Assembly: GCF_004519295.1 (NCBI RefSeq)
Contig: NZ_SOZH01000002.1
Coordinates: forward strand, 186,001-250,000
Source of the DNA: Cellulosimicrobium funkei
Lineage (GTDB): Bacteria; Actinomycetota; Actinomycetes; Actinomycetales; Cellulomonadaceae
DNA: 64,000 nt
Direction of reading: 5' to 3'
Shown here: in pieces, positions 30,452 through 38,979 of the stretch
Layout: each line of letters opens with the position of its first letter
Numbering within the stretch: position 1 is the stretch's first letter
The notes under the pieces: model-generated
What the model was told of the DNA's origin: nothing
Database searches by the model: none
What the model saw: only the letters and a program-made list of their open reading frames with translations
Made by a program: the position numbers and the translations under genes

Positions 30452-31156
30452 GTGCTCGACTGGCTCTTCGGGGGCGTGGCCCTGCTCAACGTGTACGCGC
30501 TCGCCCTCGTGGTGCTGCGCGCGCCGCTGTACCGCACGCGCGTGTACCGGCCGATGCTCCTCAACATCGGGCTCTCGATCGCGCCGGTGATCGTGCTCGG
30601 GCTCGTCGTCCTCGTCGACGCCGTGCTCATCGCGGGCGGCGCCCCGTCGTGGGCGGTCGTGACGTGCGCCGTCGTCGGGTTCGGCGTCTGGCTGCTGCTC
30701 CTGCCGAACGCGGGCTACCTCGTCACCGAGCTGAACTACAGCCACCGGCAGGAGGGCGAGGAGGTCCCGCTCTGGTACGACATCGTGGCCGTGCTCACGC
30801 TCGCCCTGTCCGGCGTGATGAACACGCTCGTCAACGTGTTCCTCGCGCAGGCGCTGCTCGCGATCGTGCTCTACCCGGACGACGACGCCCCGTTCCGCCG
30901 TCCCGTGTCGTGGGTCGTGGTGCTCGTCGTGCTGGCGCTCGTCTCCGTCGGGATCTACCTCGGCCGGTACGTGCGGTTCAACAGCTGGGACCTCGCCCAC
31001 CCGGTCCAGTTCGTGCGCAAGCTCGTGCGCCACTTCCGGGCGCGCGGCGCCGTGCGGGACGCGCTGCTCTTCGTGCTCCTGCACACGCTGTTCTTCGCGG
31101 TCATGTACGCGATCGTCATGGGCCCGGTCACGACGCTCCTCGTGCGCGGGGCCTGA
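30452..31156 (+). CDS. DUF1361 membrane protein
   Basis: 234 residues with six membrane helices. The conserved motifs LLLPNAGYLVTELNYSH and VPLWYDIVAVLTLALSG, followed by GRYVRFNSWDL, identify DUF1361, a family of unknown function. GTG 30452 is six bases after TACCGT (30440-30445), so the transcript is probably leaderless. It is divergent from narK but I see no functional link. The next gene starts 53 bp later with its own -10 box. Confidence 0.85.
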   Translation: MLDWLFGGVALLNVYALALVVLRAPLYRTRVYRPMLLNIGLSIAPVIVLGLVVLVDAVLIAGGAPSWAVVTCAVVGFGVWLLLLPNAGYLVTELNYSHRQEGEEVPLWYDIVAVLTLALSGVMNTLVNVFLAQALLAIVLYPDDDAPFRRPVSWVVVLVVLALVSVGIYLGRYVRFNSWDLAHPVQFVRKLVRHFRARGAVRDALLFVLLHTLFFAVMYAIVMGPVTTLLVRGA

Positions 31157-31208
31157 CGGCCCGTGGCGGTCCAGCGACGGTCCCGTGGCGGCCCGTAGGA
31201 TGCGCGCC

Positions 31209-31907
31209 GTGACGTCGACCGCGCCGAAGGCCGCCCGGGGCGTGCCGCTGCTCCGCGCCGTCGTGGGCACGTGGCCGCGCCGCGTGGCGCTCGCCGTCGT
31301 CCTGGGGGCCGTCGTCGGCACGACGGCGGCCGGCGGCCTCGCCCGGCACGACGCCGCCGACGCGGGGCCGGCCCGGGCCGCCGCGGGGGAGCCGGTCGCC
31401 ACGGGACCCTTCGACCTCACCGTGCGCTCGTGGTCCGTGACGGACGCCGTGCAGGTCTCGGCGCTCGAGGACTCCGGGGCGGACGCGTGGCTCGTCGTGG
31501 TCGTCGGCGCGCTCGACACGGACCGCGAGTCGCGCCGGCTCGACCGCACCGCGGTGACGCTCCCCGACGAGCTGCCCGGCGGCCTGGCGCTCGCGGGCGA
31601 CGCGGAGCCGGACCGCCCGGACCCCACGCTCCTCGTGCGCGACGCGTCGTCGTACCCCGTGCTCTCGCCGGGCCTCGCCGACGACGTCGCGCTCCTGTGG
31701 CCCGTGTCGGTGCCGGGGGAGAGCGGCGCGGTGAGCACGCCCGACGCGCCGCTGACCGTGACCGTCCCGACGTTCCGGTACCGCGACATGACGGTCGGCG
31801 GCGGCCGGCGGTGGGCCGAGACGGGCGCGGTCACGCTCGTGGACGTCCCGGTCGGGGCCGTCCCGCCCGAGATCGTGGACCCGCCCGAGACGGAGGACGG
31901 CTGGTGA
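31209..31907 (+). CDS. Exported or membrane-anchored hypothetical protein (DUF4352-like), first of three
   Basis: 232 residues. One N-terminal membrane segment or uncleaved signal (VALAVVLGAVVGTTAAGGLA) precedes a beta-rich extracytoplasmic part beginning GPFDLTVRSWSVTDAV, with an immunoglobulin-like feel similar to DUF4352/Telomeric-repeat-factor-like exported domains. GTG 31209 is chosen over nearby ATG 31200 because TAGGAT lies seven bases before it. The TGA overlaps the next gene by four bases. Three genes of this kind follow each other, so they may form an envelope complex. The function is unknown. Confidence 0.6.
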   Translation: MTSTAPKAARGVPLLRAVVGTWPRRVALAVVLGAVVGTTAAGGLARHDAADAGPARAAAGEPVATGPFDLTVRSWSVTDAVQVSALEDSGADAWLVVVVGALDTDRESRRLDRTAVTLPDELPGGLALAGDAEPDRPDPTLLVRDASSYPVLSPGLADDVALLWPVSVPGESGAVSTPDAPLTVTVPTFRYRDMTVGGGRRWAETGAVTLVDVPVGAVPPEIVDPPETEDGW

Positions 31908-32566
31908 CCGAGGAAGCGACCGGCGTGGCGCCGGACGGGCCCGAGGCGTCGGACGGGCCGGACGCATCGGACGGGCGCCCGCGGCGGACCGGCCGGACCG
32001 TGACCGTGGTCCTGCTCGTCCTCGCCGTGGGGGCGGGGGCCGCGGTGTCGCGCGTCGACACGTGGTGGCCCACGCTCACGCCGACGACGTCGCGCGGCAC
32101 CGTGGGCGAGGTCGTGACCGCCGGACCGGTGCGCGTGCGGGTCGACGACGTCCGCACCGGCACGACGCTCGACGACGACGGGTCCGGCCCGCTGACGACC
32201 GACGGCGTCTGGGTCGTCGTGGACCTCGCGGTGTCCGGGACGACGGGCGAGGCGAGCGTCGAGGTGGTCGAGCTGCGCGACGCCGCCGGGCGGGACCACG
32301 AGGCGTCGCGCCGCGTGGGCAACCAGGTCCTCAGCACGTTCGCGGACCCGGACGTCCCGGAGGCGGGGACCGTCGCCGTCGAGGTGCCCGCGCGGGCGCT
32401 GGAGGGCGACCTCGTGCTGCGCGTGCTCACGGAGCACCAGGACGCGGACCTCGACCGTCCCCAGGCGATCGCCGAGGTCGACCTCGGCCGTGTCGCGCCG
32501 CCCGCCGCGGGGGACTCCGTGGAGACGGTGCGGCCCGCGCTCGTCCCGGGCGGGTGGGACGCGTGA
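31904..32566 (+). CDS. Membrane-anchored hypothetical protein, second of three
   Basis: 220 residues. An acidic cytoplasmic start of 30 residues is followed by one membrane helix (TVTVVLLVLAVGAGAAVS) and a beta-rich exterior domain (GPVRVRVDDVRTGTTLDDDG, then GVWVVVDLAVSGTTGEASVE) like DUF4352. GTG start with a GTGA overlap on the preceding gene and another GTGA overlap with the following gene indicate tight coupling. Only the general fold class can be suggested. Confidence 0.6.
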   Translation: MTEEATGVAPDGPEASDGPDASDGRPRRTGRTVTVVLLVLAVGAGAAVSRVDTWWPTLTPTTSRGTVGEVVTAGPVRVRVDDVRTGTTLDDDGSGPLTTDGVWVVVDLAVSGTTGEASVEVVELRDAAGRDHEASRRVGNQVLSTFADPDVPEAGTVAVEVPARALEGDLVLRVLTEHQDADLDRPQAIAEVDLGRVAPPAAGDSVETVRPALVPGGWDA

Positions 32567-33120
32567 GCGCCGGCTGGTGGCGGACCAACCGCTGGTGGCT
32601 GCCCGTGCTGGTCGTGGCGCTCGGCGCCCTGGGCTGGCTGACCTGGCGGTCGGACGACGTGCAGGCCTGGTGGTCGGGCGAACCGCGCGTCGCGCACGCG
32701 CCGGACGCCGACGGCTGGGCGCAGGTCGGCGACGTGCGGGCCCGGCTGGTGGGCATCGCGGCGGTCGACGGGCTCGACGACGGGTACGGCGGCCGGATCG
32801 AGGTGCCCGACGGCTACACGCTCTGGGCGGCCGACGTGTCGTTCCGCTCCGACATGCCGCCCGCCCCGGAGGGCGCGGACGAGACCTTCTCGTCGTGCGC
32901 GGTGCTGCTCCGGGACACGGCCGGACGGGAGTACGCGGCGGGCGCCTCGGCGCTCCCGGGCATGCCGTACCCCGAGGCGCCGGTCTGCACGGGCGCCGTC
33001 TCCAGCCGGAGCACGCAGCACTTCCTGATCCCGGATGACGCCGAGCCCGCCGAGGTGCGTCTCGTCGAGCCGAGCCTCCTGCCGGCGTACTGGTCGCTCC
33101 CTGTCGCGGACGTCGGCTGA
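32563..33120 (+). CDS. Membrane-anchored hypothetical protein, third of three
   Basis: 185 residues. An N-terminal membrane helix (WWLPVLVVALGALGWLTW) is followed by an extracytoplasmic domain with two cysteines (SSCAVLL and APVCTGAV) that could form a disulfide, and the segment GYTLWAADVSFRSDMPP typical of exported beta-sandwich proteins. It starts at GTG 32563 overlapping the preceding gene by four bases. The gap after it carries the promoter of the YtrA-type operon. I do not recognise the family. Confidence 0.6.
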   Translation: MSAGWWRTNRWWLPVLVVALGALGWLTWRSDDVQAWWSGEPRVAHAPDADGWAQVGDVRARLVGIAAVDGLDDGYGGRIEVPDGYTLWAADVSFRSDMPPAPEGADETFSSCAVLLRDTAGREYAAGASALPGMPYPEAPVCTGAVSSRSTQHFLIPDDAEPAEVRLVEPSLLPAYWSLPVADVG

Positions 33121-33141
33121 CCGCCGCCGTCTGCCTGCCGG

Positions 33142-33174
33142 TTGACATCTCGTCGTTTAATGAACATAGTTCAT
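33142..33174 (+). promoter_or_regulatory. Promoter and palindromic operator of the YtrA-type operon
   Basis: TTGACA at 33142-33147 is the best -35 box in the window. The -10 (CATAGT at 33165, 17 bp spacing) lies inside the palindrome ATGAACATAGTTCAT (33160-33174), two 6-bp arms with a 3-bp centre. The surrounding AT-rich stretch is unusual here. Such a site over the -10 is expected for autorepression by the GntR protein encoded as the second gene of the operon. GGAGG at 33192-33196 is the ribosome site for the first gene. Confidence 0.65.
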
Positions 33175-33204
33175 GATCAATAAACTTCGACGGAGGTGGT
33201 CGCC

Positions 33205-34164
33205 GTGGGCGTGGTGTCGTGGATGCTGGGGAACCCGTTGCCGTTGCCGGTCGCGCTCGGGGTGGACCTCGCCCTGCTCGCTCTCGTCGTCGCGGTGGGG
33301 CTGGTGTGGTCCGACGGCCGTCGGGCGGTGGTCACCGGCTCGGCGGGGCGTCGTGCCGTGCGGCACGCCGCCCTCACGAGCGCCGGCGCGGGTCTGGTCG
33401 TCGCCGCGGGGCTCCTGCTGCCCCCGGCCTACCTCGTGCTGGGCGTCGCGACGCTCGGCGCGCGCGGGACGGCGGTGCTGCCCCTCGTCGCGCTCCTCGG
33501 CGCCCTGGCCGTCCACGCGGTGGGCGAGCTGACGTGGCCTCGTCCACGGCACCGGCAGCGCGAGGCGCGCCTCGCCGTCCGGTCGGTCGCGGACGTCGCT
33601 CCCACCGTCACGCGCCGCCTCGCCTGGGCGTGGACGGCGCTGCTCGTGGTCGCCGCGGTCGCGTTCGGGCTCGTGGCGTCGGGGCCGCGCGCGGTCTCGC
33701 GCGTCGTCGGGCCGGCCGAGGCGTACACCGTCACCCCGTTCCCCGGCTGGCTGTGGACGGGGCCCGTGCTCGTCGTGGCCGCGGTGGCCCTGGTCGCCTC
33801 CGAAGCGGTGCTGCGCCTCGTCCGCTCGCGTCCCGCGGTGGAGGACGTCGGCGAGGAGTGGGACATGTGGCTGCGGCGGCGGGTCGCCCGCCGTGTCGAG
33901 CGTGCGACCCAGCTCGTGCTGGGGCTGACGCTGGGAGGGCTCGTCGCGTTCGCCGGCCTCTCGCTGCGCTGGCTCGGCCTGGGGAACGGGGACGGCGCCG
34001 TGCTCGGGCCCGGGCCGAGCGCGGGAGAGATCGTCGCCGGGAACGTCCTCCTCGCCCTCGCGGCAGGACTCGTCCTCGTCGTCCTCGTGGCGGCGGTGTG
34101 GCCCGCGCGCGACCCGGCACCCGCCGCGCAGGCGCCGTTCGCTCCCGAGGCGGTCGCCGCGTGA
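33205..34164 (+). CDS. Multi-spanning membrane protein of a YtrA-type operon
   Basis: 319 residues with about eight membrane helices in pairs and an acidic/basic loop (RPAVEDVGEEWDMWLRRRVARR) before the last three. There is no ATPase or transport motif. It is followed, with a four-base overlap, by a YtrA-family GntR regulator, and both share the palindromic promoter. In many actinobacteria and firmicutes such regulators control membrane proteins or ABC systems involved in envelope stress; that is the only basis for a role. GTG 33205 is preferred because GGAGG lies eight bases upstream. Confidence 0.65.
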   Translation: MGVVSWMLGNPLPLPVALGVDLALLALVVAVGLVWSDGRRAVVTGSAGRRAVRHAALTSAGAGLVVAAGLLLPPAYLVLGVATLGARGTAVLPLVALLGALAVHAVGELTWPRPRHRQREARLAVRSVADVAPTVTRRLAWAWTALLVVAAVAFGLVASGPRAVSRVVGPAEAYTVTPFPGWLWTGPVLVVAAVALVASEAVLRLVRSRPAVEDVGEEWDMWLRRRVARRVERATQLVLGLTLGGLVAFAGLSLRWLGLGNGDGAVLGPGPSAGEIVAGNVLLALAAGLVLVVLVAAVWPARDPAPAAQAPFAPEAVAA

Positions 34165-34598
34165 GCCTCGCCGTCCGGATCGACCTCGACTCCACGACCC
34201 CGCACTACGAACAGCTCCGCGCGCAGCTCGCCGCGCTCGTCACGGCGGGCGACCTCGTGGACGGGCAGCGGCTCCCGACCGTCCGCGCGCTCGCCAACGA
34301 CCTCGGCATCGCGCCGGGCACGGTCGCGCGCACCTACCGCGACCTCGAGGCCGCGGGCCTGGTCACCACCCGCCGCCGCGTCGGGACGCTCGTCACGGCG
34401 CCGCCTGCGACGCTCGACCGGGCCGCCGTCACGGAGGCGGCCGCGCGCTTCGTCCGGCTGGCGCGGGACCACGCGCTCACGGACGGGGAGATCCGCGACG
34501 TCGTCGCGGCAGCGCTGCTGGGGGACCGGCGCGCCGAGAAGGCGGGCGCCGCCACCGCTCGGACCGAGGTCGAGCACCCCGCCACGTCAGGGAGCTGA
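34161..34598 (+). CDS. YtrA-family GntR regulator
   Basis: 145 residues. The winged-helix DNA-binding domain covers residues 10-80 (PHYEQLRAQLAALVTAGDLV, QRLPTVRALANDLGIAPGTV, GLVTTRRRVGTLV). It is followed by a short helical dimerisation region rather than an effector domain, which defines the YtrA subfamily. It starts at GTG 34161, overlapping the membrane-protein gene. Its likely operator is the ATGAAC-ATA-GTTCAT palindrome over the operon's -10 box. The last 12 bases overlap the 3' end of the convergent membrane-protein gene. Confidence 0.88.
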   Translation: MSLAVRIDLDSTTPHYEQLRAQLAALVTAGDLVDGQRLPTVRALANDLGIAPGTVARTYRDLEAAGLVTTRRRVGTLVTAPPATLDRAAVTEAAARFVRLARDHALTDGEIRDVVAAALLGDRRAEKAGAATARTEVEHPATSGS

Positions 34599-36002
34599 GG
34601 CCGCGCCGACCGCGGTCGGCGTGCTCGGCGTCCCGGTGCCGGCGCCGGTGTCCGGCTCGCCGGCCCGCCGCGCCGCCCGTCGCGTGCGCAGCGCGGACGG
34701 CAGGCCCAGGCTCGCGAGGAGCGCGTCGGCCGCGGCGGCGAGCAGGACGGTCGTGAGCACCTGCACGACGACGGTCGCGACCGTCTCCAGCGGGCCGACG
34801 AGCGCGCGCCACGCGACGATCCCCGGCTGGCCGACGACCGCCTGCGCGGCGGTGAGCACGACCTGCTCGGCGAGCGTGAGGAGCGCGAACGCGACGCAGA
34901 AGAGCAGCACCGCGCCCCAGCGGCTGCGCCACAGCATCCCGAGGGCCCCGACGAGGCCGCCGAACCGCCGGCCCGGGTCGAGCATCAGCGCCCACGCCCG
35001 CTGGGCGCCGCTCTCGCCGAGCGTCCGGTTGAACCGGTCGACGGCGCGGGCTGTCCGGCCGGTCGCGCCGCCGTCGCCCGGCACCGCGTGGGCGGGGTCG
35101 ACGACGTCGATCGCCTCCACGCCGTACACGATCGTCCCGAGCGTGAGCCACGCGAGCGGGACCACGAGCCCGGTGACGACGCCCGCGACGAGGAGGGACG
35201 TCGTCGGGCCCACGGCGTCGACGAGCGGCTTGAGCGCGTCCACGCGCGCGACCACGCCGTCCCACCAGGTCGTCACCTCGACGACGACCACGCGGGTCGA
35301 CCACCACTCGCGGACGCGCCCGACGAGGGCCGTGACGGTGAACGCGCCGACGACGATCCAGACGACCTCGCAGTAGCCCGCGGCGATGCGCACCGCGGCG
35401 GAGCGGGCGCTGTGCCGGGCGTCGCCGTCGCGCGCGGGGACGCCGCGGTCGAGGCGCCGCGCGAGCCGTTCCAGCAGGGTGCGGGCGAGCAGCGCGCCCG
35501 CGACGACGAGCACGACGGTGAGCCCGAAGCCCTCGGGGACGGGGCTCGCGGTCTCGATCCCCGCGCCCGCGGCGAACGCGTGGTCGAGCGCGGCGGAGTC
35601 GATGTACGCCTGCCAGTCGGACGACAGCCCGCCGTAGAACTCGTAGATGACGAGGTAGGGCACGAGGACCGAGGCGATCGAGCCGAGCAGCGCCCGGACC
35701 TCGAGCCGGTCGCGCTCGGTGCGCGGCTCCCGGCGCAGGACGTGCAGCATGACGACGATCCCGACGACCGTCGCGAGCGGCGAGAAGCACAGCACGAGCA
35801 GGCCGAGCACCCCGGACGACGGCGCGACGGCGAGCGCGGCCCGCAGCGCAAGCTCGTGCAGCACCTGCGCGAGGACGGCGACCGCGACGAGCGCGGGCCA
35901 GTGCCGGACCAGGAGCCGGCCGGCGTCGGCGAGGACGCGCAGGCCGGCGCGCAGGATCGAGTCCTGAGAGGGCGTCGTCGGGCTCGCCGGCGGGGCGGTC
36001 AC
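34587..36002 (-). CDS. Large multi-spanning membrane protein, unknown
   Basis: 471 residues with eight or nine membrane helices, loops rich in Arg, a segment YEFYGGLSSDWQAYIDSAAL in an outer loop and a hydrophilic Ala/Thr/Pro-rich C-terminus. I see no signature of a known transporter or enzyme. GTG 36002 is seven bases after TAGCCT on the minus strand (36015-36010), a leaderless layout. The 3' end overlaps the GntR regulator gene by 12 bp in convergent orientation. It could be an actinobacterial envelope protein; function is not inferred. Confidence 0.65.
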   Translation of the reverse strand: MTAPPASPTTPSQDSILRAGLRVLADAGRLLVRHWPALVAVAVLAQVLHELALRAALAVAPSSGVLGLLVLCFSPLATVVGIVVMLHVLRREPRTERDRLEVRALLGSIASVLVPYLVIYEFYGGLSSDWQAYIDSAALDHAFAAGAGIETASPVPEGFGLTVVLVVAGALLARTLLERLARRLDRGVPARDGDARHSARSAAVRIAAGYCEVVWIVVGAFTVTALVGRVREWWSTRVVVVEVTTWWDGVVARVDALKPLVDAVGPTTSLLVAGVVTGLVVPLAWLTLGTIVYGVEAIDVVDPAHAVPGDGGATGRTARAVDRFNRTLGESGAQRAWALMLDPGRRFGGLVGALGMLWRSRWGAVLLFCVAFALLTLAEQVVLTAAQAVVGQPGIVAWRALVGPLETVATVVVQVLTTVLLAAAADALLASLGLPSALRTRRAARRAGEPDTGAGTGTPSTPTAVGAASAP

Positions 36003-36059
36003 GCGCGCCAGGCTACCCGGCGGCCCGTCCTCCCTCGCGCGGACGGAGCGGGCCGAGCG

Positions 36060-36335
36060 TCAGGCGCGCGACGCGAGGCGGGCGACGACGCGCTTCGCCT
36101 CCTTGCCCGCGAAGCGGCGGGCGAGGACTCCGACGCCCGCGGCGACGGCGGCGAAGGTCACGGCCTGGACGACGCCGACCTCCTCGTCGTCGAGGTCCTT
36201 CGGGGCGTCGTGCCCGGTGACCTTGGCCCAGACGAACGTGACGAGCTTCTGCGCGGCCCAGCCCGCGGCGAAGGTCAGGGCGACGGTCCCGACCTTGAGG
36301 GCCAGGGTCTGCTCGTTCTCGTTCGTGTCGGCCAC
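36060..36335 (-). CDS. DUF4235 protein
   Basis: 91 residues. Two hydrophobic segments (VALTFAAGWAAQKLVTFVW and VQAVTFAAVAAGVGVLARRF) flank the polar loop GHDAPKDLDDEEV; this is the DUF4235 pattern, a small actinobacterial membrane family of unknown function. The start is GTG with GGAGGAA at good spacing. A second DUF4235 gene lies at 44954. It is followed by the divergence-free gap before the unknown membrane protein gene. Confidence 0.82.
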   Translation of the reverse strand: MADTNENEQTLALKVGTVALTFAAGWAAQKLVTFVWAKVTGHDAPKDLDDEEVGVVQAVTFAAVAAGVGVLARRFAGKEAKRVVARLASRA

Positions 36336-36441
36336 GAGGGGTTCCTCCGTCGGTCGGGGCGCCGGGCGGCGCCGGGCGTGCTCGCACGACCACCGTAGTG
36401 CGAAGTCGCCGCCCGCGCGTCGCCCGGCGCGCGCACCCGGC

Positions 36442-38979
36442 TCAGTCGTGGCTCACCGCGTCCAGGACGGGCAGGCGCGCGGCGCGCACCGCGGGCCACA
36501 CCGCGGCGACGACGCCTACGACGCCGGCGAGCACGAGCATGGCGCCGAGCTGGGCCCACGGCACGGCGAGGGTCGTGAAACCCTGGTCCGCGAGCACCGA
36601 CGGGAGCGCGGCGGCGAGGCCGGTCCCCACGGCGAGCCCGACGGCCGTGCCGAACACCGCGACGAGCACGGACTCGATGACGATCGTCGTCGCGAGCTGG
36701 GCCCGCCCGAGCCCGACGGCCCGCAGCAGCCCGATCTCGCGCGTCCGCTCCGCGACGGACAGCGCGAGCGTGTTGACGATCCCCAGCACGGCGACGAGGA
36801 CGGAGAGCCCCAGCAGGGCGTAGACGATCGCGAGGACCGACTCGACCTGGCCGGCGACGTCCGCGGCGAACTCGTCGGCGTCGAGCACGGACGCCACGAC
36901 GTACGGCGCGACGGCGTCGGTCACGCCCGCGCGGACGGCCGCGAGGTCCGCGCCGGGCTCGGCGTCGAGGAACAGCATCTCCGTCGTCGTCGCGCCGACC
37001 GCGGCGGCCACGTCGGGCGGCAGGAGCAGGTCGACGGAGAACGCGTGCGAGTCGACCACCGCGCCGATGCGCACCTCCCGGGCGGGGAGGTCGGGCCGTG
37101 CCGGGTCGGCGAGCGTCAGGACGTCGCCCAGGGCCCAGCCGTGCTCGTCGAGCGCGTCCGCCATGACGGCGGCCTCGCCCCGCGCGTACGCGGCGAGGTC
37201 GCCCTCGGTCGCGGTCGTGCGCACGGAGCGCCCGAAGCCCTCGGCGGGGAACCCGACGACGAGCTGCGGCTCGCCGTCGACGACGACCTGCCCGTACGTC
37301 GTGACGTCGACGGCCGCGACGCCGGGCACGGCGCGGACGTCGCCCGCGACCCCGTCGGGGAGGTACGGCATCGCCGAGCGGACGACGAGGTCGGCCGCGG
37401 TCTCCTGGTCGACGATGTCCTGCACGGAGACGCGGGTGGACAGCGCGAGGACGGACGTCGTCGAGACGAGCGCCATCCCGACGACGAGCGCGCCCGCGGT
37501 CGCCGCGGTCCGCCGCGGCTGGCGCGTGACGTTGCCGCGCGCGAGGCCGCCGAGCGGGCGGACCAGCGCGACGAACGGTGCGGCGAGGACGGTCAGCACC
37601 GGGCCGACCGCGAGCGGCGCGAGGAGGAGCACGCCCGCGACGACGCCGGCCGCGCCGAGGCCGAGGAGGGGCGCGCCCCCGCTGCCGACCACGGCCGCCG
37701 CGACGACGAGCCCTACGCCCGCGAGCAGCGCGACGGTCCCGGCGACGGCACGGGCCCGCCCGGCTCCGGTGGGCCGGACGACGTCGGCGCGCATCGCCTC
37801 CACCGGGCGCACGAGCGCGGCGTGCCGCGCGGGCAGGGCGGCGGCGAGCACGGACACGACGACGCCGACCACGAGCGGGACGACGACCCCCGTGGTCGTG
37901 ACGGGCAGCGTGCCGGAGAGCTCCATGCCGACGGCGCCGAGCCCGCTGCGGGCGAGCTCCGCGAGGCCGAACCCGGCCCCGACGCCGAGCAGCGCGCCGA
38001 CCGCCCCGACGACCGCCGCCTGCCCCACCACGGAGCCGAACACCTGCGCGGGCGACGCGCCCACCGCGCGCAGGAGCGCGAGCTCGCGCGTGCGGCGTCG
38101 GACGTGCATCGAGAACGTGGTGGTGATGATGAACGTGCCGACGAACAGCGCGAGCGCGGCGAACACCAGCAGGAACGTCGAGACGAACCCGAGCTGGTCG
38201 GTGATCGCCTCGCTCGTCTCGGCGCGCAGCTCCGCCCCCGTCAGCGCCTCGGCGCCCGCGGGGAGCGCGGTCGCGACGGCGTCCCGCAGCGCCTCCGGGG
38301 AGACGCCGTCGGCCGCGTACAGCGCGACCGACGGGACGAGGTCGTCGGGCGCGTACGTCGCGGCGGCGGTCCCGGCGTCGAGCAGGACGATCGTCGCGCC
38401 CGCCATCGGCGCGGACAGCGAGACCTCGCCGACCACGCGCACGGGCCGCACGGCGTCGCCCAGCACGACGTCGGTCGTGCCGCCCACCGCGAGGCCCGAC
38501 GCCGCGAGCGTCGCCGACTCGAGCGCGACCTCGCCGCCGTCGCGGGGTGCGCGGCCGTCGACCACCTGGGGGCCGGGGTCGCGGGGGTCGTAGGCGACGC
38601 CGATGCTCGGCGCCTGGCTGCCGAGGACCGCGGTCCCGTCCGCGCCCACGAGCACCGCGGGACCGCTCACCTCGGGGAGCGCGAGCGCGACGTCGTCGCG
38701 CGCGCCGAGGTCGTGCGCCAGGTCCGCCGGGACGAGGCTGCGCGCCCCGCCGACCTGGGCCGACGCCGACATCAGCGCGTCCCCGGCCGACGACGCGCCG
38801 CGCACGTACGCGTCCGCCTGGACCGACGAGGCGACGATGCCGTCGAACGTGGTCGCGAGCATCGCACGCAGCGCGAACGTGCCGGTCACGAACGCGACGC
38901 CGATCGTCACGGCGAGCACCGAGAGGACGAGCTGCGCGCCGTGGGCGCGCACGCCGCGCAGCGCGATCCGGCCCATCAT
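36442..38979 (-). CDS. FtsX-like ABC transporter permease
   Basis: 845 residues, a two-repeat MacB/FtsX permease. The N-terminal helix (QLVLSVLAVTIGVAFVTGTF) is followed by a large exterior domain of about 200 residues and three helices around residues 260-370. A second exterior domain and three C-terminal helices (LLGLSVLVAVLGIVNTLALS and two more) complete it. Such permeases with their ATPase move peptides or lipids out of the membrane or act mechanically on periplasmic partners. ATG 38979 overlaps the ATPase stop by four bases (ATGA). The cargo cannot be predicted. Confidence 0.9.
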   Translation of the reverse strand: MMGRIALRGVRAHGAQLVLSVLAVTIGVAFVTGTFALRAMLATTFDGIVASSVQADAYVRGASSAGDALMSASAQVGGARSLVPADLAHDLGARDDVALALPEVSGPAVLVGADGTAVLGSQAPSIGVAYDPRDPGPQVVDGRAPRDGGEVALESATLAASGLAVGGTTDVVLGDAVRPVRVVGEVSLSAPMAGATIVLLDAGTAAATYAPDDLVPSVALYAADGVSPEALRDAVATALPAGAEALTGAELRAETSEAITDQLGFVSTFLLVFAALALFVGTFIITTTFSMHVRRRTRELALLRAVGASPAQVFGSVVGQAAVVGAVGALLGVGAGFGLAELARSGLGAVGMELSGTLPVTTTGVVVPLVVGVVVSVLAAALPARHAALVRPVEAMRADVVRPTGAGRARAVAGTVALLAGVGLVVAAAVVGSGGAPLLGLGAAGVVAGVLLLAPLAVGPVLTVLAAPFVALVRPLGGLARGNVTRQPRRTAATAGALVVGMALVSTTSVLALSTRVSVQDIVDQETAADLVVRSAMPYLPDGVAGDVRAVPGVAAVDVTTYGQVVVDGEPQLVVGFPAEGFGRSVRTTATEGDLAAYARGEAAVMADALDEHGWALGDVLTLADPARPDLPAREVRIGAVVDSHAFSVDLLLPPDVAAAVGATTTEMLFLDAEPGADLAAVRAGVTDAVAPYVVASVLDADEFAADVAGQVESVLAIVYALLGLSVLVAVLGIVNTLALSVAERTREIGLLRAVGLGRAQLATTIVIESVLVAVFGTAVGLAVGTGLAAALPSVLADQGFTTLAVPWAQLGAMLVLAGVVGVVAAVWPAVRAARLPVLDAVSHD

